DNA from: Dioszegia crocea
Lineage: Eukaryota > Basidiomycota > Tremellomycetes > Tremellales > Bulleribasidiaceae
Direction of reading: 5' to 3'
NCBI GenBank assembly: GCA_001600615.1
Contig: BCKK01000001.1
Coordinates: 2,456,369 to 2,520,368 of the forward strand
DNA: 64,000 bases
Under the pieces are notes generated by a model. That model searched no databases. It worked only from the letters and a program-made list of their open reading frames with translations, and had not been told where the DNA came from. Below are positions 32,406 through 43,110 of this stretch, piece by piece. The first letter of the stretch is position 1, and each line of letters begins with the position of its first letter. A program made the position numbers and the translations under genes.

Positions 32406-34155
32406 ATGCCTCCCAAGCCTGTCACGTCTGCTTCTCGGCGAACGAAGCGAGTGATAGCGTCTCCCACACCCTCAGCTTCGGCAGACGGGTCCGAGGGTGA
32501 GGAAGAGCTGGATATGGATCTGGAGTCCGAGGAGGGCGAGGAGGAAGAGGAAGTTGTCGTGAAGAGCAAAGCGAAGGGCAAGGGCAAAGCTATACCGGTG
32601 AAACGTGAGCTTCATTCATTCAACACTTTACGTTTTGAAGCGAGCTCAACAGGTGCCAGAACCCGTAGCCAAAGCTTCAGAGGATATCGAGATGGACGAA
32701 GATGATGAAGATGACGAACTAGCTTCGGACGACGAGCTCGACGTCATTGATGACTTTGAGAGCGAGGAGGATGAAGAAGGGGAGGAAGAGAAGGAAGACG
32801 ATGATGAGGAGTATGAGGAGGAAGAAGAGGACGAGCCTTCAGTACCGACACCGAAACCAGCAGCGTCAAGCTCTAGGTTATCTGCTGCTGCTGCTTCATC
32901 TATGGTCACGCCTGCCCCCCCAGCTCGAACATCGCGAATGTCAGCGGCTGTTCCGGCCAAGACACCTACATCCTCAATATCTGGCTCGGGCAACAAGACG
33001 GGATTGAGGATCAAACTCAACGTCACCCGCCCTAGCCCGCTAGGGAAGGGTATGATTGCAGCGCCGCCGGCGGAAGCTATGGGTGCTAGACGGCCAGCGA
33101 GGGAGGCAGCAAAGACTGCTGGTAAGAAGTCTAAAGTTGTAGCTATGGAGGCCGAGCTGGGTGAGTTTCGGCAGATTGCTGAGCTTTGTAGGCGTTATGG
33201 TGCTGATGATCCAGGCTCAGATCAAGACGCTGCTGGATCATCAGAAGAAGACGAGCTCGAGGAGGAGGAGGGAGAAGAGGAGCAAGACGCGGAAGGGGAA
33301 GAGGAAATGGACATCGACATGGATCTGGATGCTGTTGAGCCTGATCGAAGATCGGAAGGCCAATCATCTCGCGCAGTCTCGCCAACAAAGCTGACTGCGA
33401 GGCAAAGGGCCAAAGGCAATGCGGATCTGCAGGGCGTTTTGATCGAACTTCCAAGTGGTACGTCATGATCTCTACTTCGTGTCTCTCCGACTGCTCCACT
33501 GGAATCCCCGCTGATGTTCTACAGAGGGCTCAGGGGCAAAGAAGCTTATTTTGACCGAAGCGGAACGTGTTGAGCGGCGAGAAGAGATGGCTCGGCGGCG
33601 TAAACGACAGACAGACCAGCGAAAGCAGGATGAGCAGGTATGTCTCTTTCTCACACAATGCAAAAGCCCACAGCTGATGAGCAGGACGAAACCATCAACA
33701 GGCTCCTTCGCGCGCAGACCAGCAAGAGCCGGAACAAAATCGAAGCTCCGGAAACTGGCAGCGGCGACGTCACGCCTGGTCCGGATGGGCGTCTGGGCGC
33801 GAATGGAGAGGCAGTCGATGGTCGTGCGCGGTCGAGAGGGCGTCACGGGGCGGTGAAGGAAGGAATGGTGCGGTGGGTCAGCACTGTCGCTGCGCCCAGT
33901 GCGGACGGAGCAGAAGGTCAGGTCATCTGTCGCGTAGGCGTCCCGAAGGGTCTGATGGAGCGCACGCTTCTGATGAATGTGGTTGGCAGCGGGGGCGGTG
34001 TGGTGGAAAAGAAGAAGGCGGTTGCGTCATGTGCAGTGGAAGGGTGTGACAATGGGCGCAAGTATCGGAGTACGCGGAAGTTCGAGGTTGGGGGTTGTAA
34101 TTTAGAACATCTTAGATTAGTCAACAGAACTCTAGATGCGGCGGAGTCGAGATGA
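32406..34155 (+). CDS. IES2: INO80 chromatin-remodelling complex subunit IES2 (INO80B, PAPA-1 domain)
   Basis: Five exons (32406-32604, 32660-33160, 33215-33457, 33525-33637, 33685-34155) give 508 aa. Most of the first 350 residues are disordered, with long Glu/Asp runs and a Ser/Ala-Pro region. The PAPA-1 domain follows: KLILTEAERVERREEMARRRKRQ, then DQRKQDEQDETINRLLRAQT. The C-terminus carries a HIT-type zinc finger (CAVEGCDNGRKY...GGCNLEHLRLVN). IES2 activates the INO80 ATPase. The acceptor of intron 1 must be 32659 rather than the nearer CAACAG to hold frame. Intron 2 (54 nt) is stop-free and in frame, so the unspliced ORF misleadingly continues. Confidence 0.85.
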
Positions 34156-34458
34156 GTCCGATAGTCGAGTAGCATAGCTGTACGTTGTATATAACCATCC
34201 ATGGCTACAGACTGGACGACCGAGCCTCATGATGCGGAGCAATCCTTCCTCTTGATCAGACCTGCGGTAAGTGGCCGGCAGCTCATGGGTGTTCTGGTGT
34301 TCGGCCAGTCAAGAAGCCTGACAGTCGGTCCCAGTATGGCCAGATAGTTCACCAGGATTAGTTTCGGTCTCGGAGCAAACCCTGTGCCGCCACTCCAGCT
34401 TGTAATCTTTTGATCCAGTCATTACTGCATGGGCATCAAACTCCTAAATCCCTCAATC
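34156..34458. other. Convergent intergenic region
   Basis: Between the IES2 (+) and eS26 (-) stop codons. A short plus-strand ORF from 34201 has no supporting signal. Confidence 0.4.
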
Positions 34459-35284
34459 CTAAGCCGTCTTCTCCGCAGCCTTGGTCTTGGACTCCATGGC
34501 AGCAGCGACAGCGGGGTTGATCCTCTGAGAGACATCAGCAACAGCCTCAAGGTGATAAGTCAAGTGAAAAGTATGGCTCACCTTGCCGTCTCGGAAGATA
34601 GCACGGGGAGGGGGGGCACGGTTCTTTCGGGAGTTGATTGCGCCGGGCTTGCCTGATCGGACACGGACGACTGACATGTTAGCGGGACGTTGACGAGTGA
34701 AACCGCATTTCGGTATGTCTCCATCTTATTTCGCAATCCGCCAACGCCATCCCTCCTTGCAGTGACACCTCCCTTGCCCTTTCCCCCTGTTCGCTCTTCC
34801 GCAGTAACTCAATGGCTTCATTTGACTCACTCTTGGCGTGGATGGCACATGAGATGCAGTACGCCAGCCTGACGTAAAGCTTGGGGAGAGCGTACTCCTG
34901 GTACACGGAGGCCTCCGACAAGTCTCGGACGGCGGCAGCTTCGACCATGTTCTTGACTGAGAATCTCTTGATGGCCTTGTCCTGCAGGAGTCAGCAGAGG
35001 TCCAGGAGCAACGGTTCAATCCCGTAAAATCCCTCCAATCCCATATCCCATCGCCATTCGCTGATCCTCAATCCTCCAATCCCTCAGCCACCAGCCAAAG
35101 AGAACCCAATGCTCATTTCCACCCCCGACCTGTCACCTGCCACCTCGCCATTGCCTTGCCGCCCCATCCTATCGCCAATCTAACTCACCTTAGGCACACA
35201 TCGCGAGCAGTTGGAGCATCGGACGTTCCTGACGTGTCCTCGTCCCTTCTGGTTTCGGCCGTTTCCCCTTCTCTTTTTTGTCAT
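34459..35284 (-). CDS. RPS26: 40S ribosomal protein eS26
   Basis: Four exons (35284-35189, 34981-34831, 34670-34582, 34524-34459) give 133 aa. The sequence is unmistakable eS26: [18 protein letters not shown], the zinc-binding [52 protein letters not shown], then [13 protein letters not shown]. The protein sits at the mRNA exit channel of the 40S subunit. The second Cys pair (CISC) completes the zinc site. The last exon is an Ala/Lys-rich extension ([15 protein letters not shown]) beyond the human end. Introns 1 and 2 (207 and 157 nt) are longer than in neighbours, as often seen in ribosomal-protein genes; I found no convincing snoRNA boxes in them. Confidence 0.95.
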
Positions 35285-36653
35285 GTTGTAGATTCTGCAA
35301 CGGGTCAGTACAGCTCAGACACCGGTTGAGCAAAGTCTCGACACCAGTCGCCCTAGATTGTTGGCCAAGGGTCATATAGAAGCACCGCGAGCTCCCTTCG
35401 ATGTTGGACCGCGGCGCGTGGTCACGCTTGTATATGACTCCTGGCCGACTAAGGAGCTGGTGTCGAGACTTGTAGATTGAGCGAGTTTGACATACCAAGT
35501 GATTGACTTGTGGCGGATGAAGCAATTCGAGTTGTCGCTCAAAGTACTGCACAGTCCAGACGCAGAATGGCGGCGTTATCCGGCATTATGGCCACGCGGG
35601 ATACTGCTTTCCAGCCGTGTGGCAGATCTCACCCAGCCAAAAGATCCCGCTCGCTTAAGTCCGATAGTTGCGCGTTTTGTGCAAGCCATGTCCACCTGCG
35701 CCACTTGCATCTGGATGCGCAAGGTGTACACTGTACACAAGTCTGATTGACCTGCTGTGTTGGGATCTCAGTAGGGGCAGACTGGAAGCAGTGTATACCT
35801 AATCGAGCCAAGCCCCACTGTAAAGCAGTTTGTAGCTACGGCCACTTTCAACAAAGTGTTGTACCTGCTGTAATGGTCGGGTTCATCTTGACAGCTAGCA
35901 GCTAGAAACGAAATTTACAGTTTCGCATCGCCGACTGACACAAGTGCTCTTGTCTACCTAGAAAAGCCCTAGATTGCCGTCGCACATCGACTTAGAACAA
36001 CGCTGCATATTTCCAGTCGCTATCCCCACATACCACAATACCGTTTCCCAAATACGGGAGCTACGGGCGCTCCCGCCATTTTCTAAGCAAAGCAGAAGCC
36101 ACCTCGGCCTGGTATTCGTCCGGAACCTCCGTGGCCAAGTGTCCAGGCTCGCCGTCCGTAGACCCCACAGCTCTGCCTCCTCCGCCTAAGTGGCGCACGC
36201 ACTGGCATTGTAGGTCCAGATACTCGCGTGCTTCCCACCGGGTCTTGCCAAGCTGGCTGAGCTGGACACCGCTCCAGATCCTAATTCGTGGATCGTGTTC
36301 GGTACCGAAGAGGGTTCTCTCCGTCACCGAATGCAGCTACGGCGACGCAGGTACGAGGCATGACAGCCTCGAGCCGGGACTTTCGACGAAAGTGTCGAGT
36401 GTCGTCACGGATTTGAGGCGTCAATTGGGTTACCGAGCACTGCGCCAACGGGGAGCCAAGCCGGCTCAAATCTGGTCGTGTGCACCGTACTTCCAGTCGT
36501 GATGCTCGGCCGCATCTGACAGACCACTGCTGAGTATGATCGAGCAAGTGTTGCCCTGAAGGATGAAGGAAGAGAGCTGAGCTGTCAGCCAAAGATTGTG
36601 GCTACTCTGTCCAGAGACAACTCACACTCATGTCCACCTGCACCCGCTGGGAC
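35285..36653. other. Long gene-free stretch
   Basis: 1.37 kb between eS26 (promoter side) and PEX12 (3' side). Overlapping ORFs near 36061-36592 exist on both strands but none has splice signals plus recognisable motifs. This is the second longest unexplained intergenic stretch counting only gaps above 1 kb, and could hide a non-coding or lineage-specific gene. Confidence 0.4.
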
Positions 36654-38448
36654 TTAGAGCAAAACCCTCCTCAATTGACCTTCCCCAACCTCGACTCCGG
36701 TGATCGGACACTTTCCTCTCCGCTTCAGTCTCCTGCGTCCTTCAGCCTCACGGCCTCCGACATCCCGATCCCCGGCGTCCTCCTTCCGACCCGAAGTTGT
36801 CTCCTCTTCTCCACCCACGGAGTCATCCGCCTCATCCTCCGTATCTCCTTCAATAGCCTCCCACCCACAACGCCAGCACACCACCCATCCACTGGGCAAT
36901 ACCGCCGGATTCTGCCATTTATCCTTGCAGATCGGACAGATCCCGTACTCGTTGACGCCTATTTGCACCGCCTTTTCGACCTGAGATTTGTTTAAGAGCT
37001 CTGCCTTTTCGGTATGGCCATGCTCCAACTCCATCTCCTGCTCCAAGGCTGAGTCCGACTCCGGCCCCTCGTCGGCTCTACTCAATTTGGACAGAGCGTC
37101 TGGAAGGACCGGCAACTTCCTCGGCGGCAGTATACCCGCGTGAAGTTTGGCGGAAGATGTGGACTGAGCGTAGGTGGTTGAAGAGGATGTGAGCAGGCGG
37201 GGCGACGTAGGCGAATACCACCACTGGGAGAGTTTGAGTACGAGTAGGAGAGGCGGTAGAAGTGGTGGAAGACGAGATAAGATGGATGATGTGGGGGATG
37301 CCTGCGGGAGTTAGCGTGCTCCACAATAAGGATGGCTTCAATGAGGGTGCTTCAGGATAATCAAGAGCGTGATTGAAAGAAGAGCAGACGTCCGGGGCAC
37401 AGAGTCCGGGAGTGCAATATCAGGTAGGATATTGAAGTCTGATAAGCATGCCCAACGTACCGAGTCATCATCGCTTCTTCGACGTATCCGTAAGCCTAGC
37501 AGCTTGTGCCAGGGACGATAGTCGCCGGAGTGGCCGAAAAGGTATGCCAGATCGTATCCTAGTAGGGTGCTATCGAGCGCAAGGTTGACGTAGGGGTACA
37601 AAGCTTTGAACATGCGCTGTCTCTGTATCCCATCAACGCCGGGCTCACTTCATCAAGGACTTGAGCGGGATAGGGGTAGATTGCGGACCCAGCGCAGAGT
37701 AGATGAGTAGATCGTGAGAGTGAACGCACCCGACTAGATGCTCGGATCTCTGGCTCAGCATCGTCGTCACCATCTCTACCCCCACCGAGGCGCTCGTAGT
37801 AATCCTGGGCCCTAGCGCGTAGGTACGGTAACCCGACCTTGTAGGTCAGCCTCTGCTTGCTTGTGAAAATCAACGATTAGCAAGAGCAGCACGTACCAGT
37901 ATAAGGAGCATTCCCCAGCGCTGTCTCCTTGATAGACCCTGAGCTGGCCTGGGACCCTGCACCTGATCCAGGCGTGGTGTTGGTATACCCTGGAATGGCG
38001 CTAAACGGAGGCCATAGAAGTGCTCCGAGAGAGATGCATCTGATGGGAGTCAGTACATGGATCAGCAGCAGCAAGAAGGAGGGCGAGCTTACTGTGCTTC
38101 TTGAGGTGGTGCCTTTCCACCAGGAGCAGCAATCCCGCGAATACCTCTTCGTGGTGATTCAACACCCTGAGGAAATATCGCGGATAGTTCTGGGCCAGGT
38201 ACTGCAGTATCATCAGATCACAGTCCTGCAAGAGAGCGAGTCTGCATAAGCTGACTGACCGATAAGACGTATCGGACGACAGGATGGAGTACATCTCTGA
38301 GCTGCTCCTCTGCTAGAAGTTCGAATAGTGATGGTCGGGAATGGTCCTGTAGCTCTGATGGGCTGTCCTGAGGGTATAATGGTACGATCTCTGCGTTGGC
38401 TGATGCAGATGTCGACCCAAGACGCTCGTGGGCAAAGCGCGACATCAA
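36654..38448 (-). CDS. PEX12: Peroxin 12, RING-type subunit of the peroxisomal export ligase
   Basis: Six exons (38448-38260, 38225-38093, 38039-37897, 37852-37730, 37622-37461, 37301-36654) give 465 aa. Landmarks are RPSLFELLAEEQLRDVLHPV, LNHHEEVFAGLLLLVERHHL, NASLSEHFYGLRL, VGLPYLRARAQDYYERL, YLFGHSGDYRPWHKLLGLRI, a hydrophobic segment LLPPLLLVLKLSQWWY, and the C-terminal RING with CPIC, GWVVCWRC and KCPITG. As in other PEX12 proteins, the RING has an incomplete cysteine set. With PEX2 and PEX10 it ubiquitinates the import receptor PEX5. A Glu/Asp- and Arg-rich insert lies between the last RING cysteines. The first intron is only 34 nt. Confidence 0.9.
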
Positions 38449-38733
38449 CAGCTATGGCGCTACGCCAGAAGAGAAGAGAAGAGCAAGGTGATCACAGGTT
38501 GATGAACGATGGAATGTTGACAAGCCAATTCGGGAATTTGAGTAACCGGCAGGTCAAGCTGATGAAGAATACTGTTGGGCATGTCAACCGCTGCGCCTTT
38601 TTATAGAATCATGTAGGCACAACTATGGCCGTTTGCTGCGAGCACGACGAGGAGCAGGTGGAAAGCTTTGTGCAAAATTCGTCGTCTATGCGACCGACAT
38701 ACAGTCCTCATCGTCTTTATTACCCCTTCCATC

Positions 38734-41700
38734 TCAAGCGCTCCCATCGCCCATGTACCTAGCTACGACCTCCCTTCCTTCCAGTCCCTTGGCGATGACC
38801 ACTTGCTCATCATTCGGGAAAAGGTCAATTCCTTGATCGCTCCACTTAACCTCCCCTTCAGCATTCTTGGTGTCCAAAATTACCCCCTTGATCGGCCTGT
38901 CGCAGCTCAGCCTGACCTCCTCGCCGCCGACCACGATCTTCAGCCCCACATCATCTGGGAAGATGAGGAACTTCCAAGGCTCAGGCCAATTACAGTAACG
39001 TGCCAAGACCTCGTTGGTCTCCGCGTCGAGGAGGCGGGTTTGAATGACGATCGGTTTGGGTGTTTGACCCAGGGACGTTCGGATGGGCTGGCCGGGTACA
39101 TTGAGAGTGTGAATCTCCGTGGAAGAGTTGGGATCGAGAGTGATCTCCCGAGACCAGCGACCAGTCTCGCCTGCTGATAGATCGAAAGCTACGAGTTCGA
39201 CTTTGACAAGCTTAGGCGAGAGTGTCGAATTGCATCCCCAGATTTGTAGCTGATTCGTCAGCCTAGGTAACCCTGTCGACTTGGAGTGAGATCAAGACTA
39301 ACCTCCTGATGGATCTGATAGAAGGCTTCCGTATCCTCGTCCTTTGCTTTCTTGATGTCTTTCCTGGTCATCTACATCTCCATCAGCTCAATCATCTGAC
39401 AAGAGGAAAGAGACTTACACCAACAGTGTACGGTCGCAATTCCCGGGCGATAGTGTAGAACGCGGGTCTATGATATCAGCTGACTATCGGCTCGCCGCAT
39501 ATGGTGATATTCCGACTCACTTTGGTCTCAGATAGTAATCAACAATAGCCCAGCTAACGCAGGGCCAGCAGTCGTCCAGCTGCCAGACTAGGGCTCCAGC
39601 ATTGTACTCTCTGCCCCTTCCGCGCCAGTCTCGCCTCCAGAGCCTATATGCCGCCGAAAGGCATTCGGCCTGCATGATCTGGGTGTAGTAGATGTAGCTT
39701 GGCATGTCGAAGGCGTGCCTCATGTTCTCCATAAGGTATAGTTCCAGTCGGCGCTCAAACCCATCCTACTCACAGTCAGCATCCATCCGACGTAAGGTCT
39801 AGACTGGTGGGAAACCTACAGCCTTATTGTGGTTTGCTGACACTCGAGATTGAGGGAACAGCTGAGCTGGATCATCGTCCCATTCCTTGACAGTCCGTAT
39901 GTCGGGATACCCCTGCATACCGAACTCGCTGTAGAAGTCAGCTCTGCCGGCGAAGAACGATGCTTCATGCGAGGCTCAAATGAGACCTCTCACAAGATTG
40001 ACTGAACTCACGAGACGAAGCGTCCGCCTAATTTGTCCCAGTTCGACCATGGCTCCTGCCTTCCATGCCACACATTCCATTGGTGGATATCTCCTGCCGT
40101 GGGATCCTTCGTATCCTTGCCTCCGTATGGACTCGCCCGATGGTAGAAGATCGTTGACAGTCGTTGCACCACTTCGGGCAGGATGACTTCGTAGATCTGT
40201 CGACTGGGCTGATCAGTGGAGCTTCCGAACCTGGAGCGTGGGACTCACGCTGGGAAAGCAGTCTTCATGTATTCCCCAGACTCATCCGTGTAGTCCATCA
40301 CCCCCTCAGCCTCTGCGACCTGATAATCCTCGTTGTTCCCCGCGAAGATGACGACAGATGGGTGGTTTCGCAGTCGACGAACGACTGCCTCGGCTTCCGT
40401 CTTGATATTGTCGTTGAGCTTGGGATAAGAGGGGTACTGAAGATAGATTAGCTCGATTCTAGCTCGGTCCTTGTGAGAACATACTAGACCGCATCCAAAC
40501 ATGAAATCTTGCCAGACCAAGATACCGCGTTCATCGCATGCACTGAAACTTTAGCTTCAAATTGTGATATATGAACGACCAGCTTACTCGTATAACGCCT
40601 CATCCTCATAGATGCCCCCGGCCCATATACGGAGCATGTTCTGGTTTCCCTCCACCTGATGGTCAGCAACGTCCGCCCGGTCGTAGCCAGGATACCGCTT
40701 AAGCAGCGTAGAGTTTTGGGAGGCATACCATCAGGTCCATCCATCTGCTGTATCGATCTCCGTCCATCTCTGTGAGGAAAGAGTCACCTGGAATCCAATT
40801 GCTTCCACCGCAGAACACCCTCACGCCATTGACCTCAAACAGAAAGGTAGTTCCGGGCTGATCGATAAGTGGTTCTTGTATGACTCGAGCGTTCCTAAAA
40901 GCGACTCGTGAAGACGATGCTGCGAGCTCTTTCCCGGTCTGCGACAGTCAGCACTGTAGATGCCAAGATGAGATGCTTGCCCACGCTATCGACAAGGCTA
41001 AGCTCCAGCCTATACAAGGGCTGTTTACCGTAGCCGATCGGATACCATCCTTCGATCTCCCGATCATTGAAAGACCAGTCCAACTTATCGCCAGCTCCCA
41101 GGTCGCTTTGCTTGACGACCGTGCCCTCAGCTGATTTGAGAGCCGCTTTGATCGTAGATCCAGATGAAAGTTCAGTTGGCCCGACCTGAATATCCGCCTT
41201 GAGTGATCCGGATGTGTAATTTGGCGCGCTGAGGTACGTGTCGATCCGGACGTCCTCAAAGCGATAAGTGTAGGTTTCCAAGCGGACCGGCCGCCAAGGG
41301 CCCACAGTCATCATCACCGGTCCCCAGTCCCAGCCTAAGTGATCAGCTGAACGTCCTCGTGGTCCTCATGCTGCTTAGACTCACCCCAGCCATACTGCGC
41401 TTTTCTGGAGTAAAGACGATTCGACGCGCCGTTCCCTGCAAAATCAGCGATTCGGCCTGGACCAGGTCACAGATCACTCACACAATGGCTTTGGGCCGCC
41501 ATTTTCCTTCTCAGCCTTCTTGGCCTCGTACCATGCGCTTCTGAAGTGTAGAGATAATTGGTTTTCCCCTTCCTTCAGGTGATCTTTGCAATGTATTCGG
41601 TGAGCGATGAACATGTTGTCCGTAGATGCGAGGATAGTATCGTTCTGCATTGCGTCAGCTGACCGCCGAACGGGTCTTCGCCCCTCGGAACAAGGTGAAA

Positions 41701-42069
41701 ATCACGTACCAGAATCACATCGCAGTAAGTGTCGAGACCCTCGAATACCAAGTCTGCGCATCCCTCCGTCAGCTGGTCGTGGGAGACCTCGAAGGTTGTT
41801 CGAAAGTCCCACTCGGCTTCTTGGATCCCTGGACAGTGTCAGCATCGCCCTCCCCAAACTGTTCGTATCGCTTGAGACTTACACTGCACATCCCATTCAG
41901 CAAGCCCCTTGAACGGGTCCGGTATCCTTCCCAGCTTTTTGAGCTCGACATGTACCGAAGTAGGGATCGCACAGTCAGCCCACTCTTCCTTAACTTGGGC
42001 GAAATGCGGGGACGAAGCGACCTGTGAGAACTGCCAGTCTGCGTTCAGATGCTGGCTGTGGGTCGGCAT
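38734..42069 (-). CDS. GH2 family beta-mannosidase
   Basis: Fifteen exons (42069-41883, 41828-41710, 41644-41482, 41435-41385, 41334-40985, 40938-40729, 40655-40588, 40542-40485, 40436-40249, 40203-40012, 39928-39820, 39765-39521, 39467-39419, 39371-39303, 39249-38734) give 857 aa in one frame. Hallmarks are [94 protein letters not shown], the acid/base Glu in VVIFAGNNED, and HQWNVWHG...GGRFVSEFGMQG with the nucleophile Glu in SEFG. The enzyme removes terminal beta-mannose from manno-oligosaccharides. No signal peptide is visible at MPTHSQHLNADW, so it is probably intracellular. Exon 6 begins after a GTGGGC donor. Confidence 0.93.
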
Positions 42070-43110
42070 TGCTGTGATAAGGCAATGGTATCCTCAGCGA
42101 AGCCGTGTGTAAGGATAGAGCTGGATTCCATGCAAGGACGCGGAACGAGGGCGAGTACCGGGTATTCGGTCCGGAGTGGGGAACAAGGTGGGGAACCCTG
42201 CGGGACTTCTTGGCGGAGCTAGTAAATTCGACCTGGCGTTTGCCTACAGTAGATGTCCTCCAAGAAGATACCAGAGAAGAGACTGGCATCAGCATCGAGG
42301 CATAATCGTGCTAGGCGACCTGATAGAGCGCTACCGAGCCCAAATCGTACAGCTCTCCTACATCTAGGGTAGTATATACGCTTGGCCTTGGGGCTTAGGG
42401 TCGCGATCACTGTAGGAGTAAGGTAAACGGAGCTTTCCCACGCTTGATTCCGGTATCGACGCTTGACATTTTTCTCACTCTTCGTCGACTGAAAGCCAGG
42501 CCGAGTGATGTACCAGCTGAACATGCAAATTTGCTATGCCTAAGGCGCCTAAAGTTACCCATGCATGCATGCAAAAGATGGCACTGACGAAGCAAGGAAG
42601 GCAGGCCAACGGGGTCGGTGATCGCCGCCAGGAACTCAGGGTCGGACCGAGTTTTACGTTAGTTTACGTACTTACCCGATCCGTCGAAACTCTAAAGTGG
42701 TTAGATCTTCTCCGCCATCTCCTACTCTTCCTCTTGCAGCAAGCCATGTCAGGAAGTGATCGCCCTGACCGCTACTGCCGACGGCCGCGTTCGAACGAAG
42801 ATGGTCCGGCAAGTCAACCCACGCGAAGCTCGCTTGGTATTCTCTGCCTGCTTTGAGTAATTATATCAGTGCCTCGCTGAACGATATGATTCTCTGTCGG
42901 TGACGATCACAGGGTATTCTAGCGCCAACGTGACGATTCGGTCTAGACTTGATGCAACATTATCAGTTGACTGACCTGTAGCATTCACCAAGTTAGCTTT
43001 CAACCTCCCTCCAATATCTCCTTACTTTCCGTTCTCCGAGCTGGTCTCATCTTTCCTTCGTTTCTATCTTGACTCTGTCTGTTCACCTCACCCTAGTCGC
43101 ATCCTTCACG
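42070..43110. other. Long divergent intergenic region
   Basis: About 1 kb between the starts of the beta-mannosidase (-) and the helical-repeat protein (+) genes. It has an ATGCATGCATGC palindrome near 42559. Small ORFs here lack support. Confidence 0.4.

Noticed and set aside
34982..35188. Possible intronic snoRNA or tRNA-like B-box (GGTTCAATCCC) in eS26 intron 1
   Set aside because: No paired C (RTGATGA) and D (CTGA) boxes with terminal stem, and no A-box or cloverleaf; longer introns are normal in ribosomal-protein genes.
36061..36592. Overlapping ORFs of 88-123 codons on both strands
   Set aside because: Mutually overlapping, no recognisable domain and no supported introns; kept only as a gap to check.
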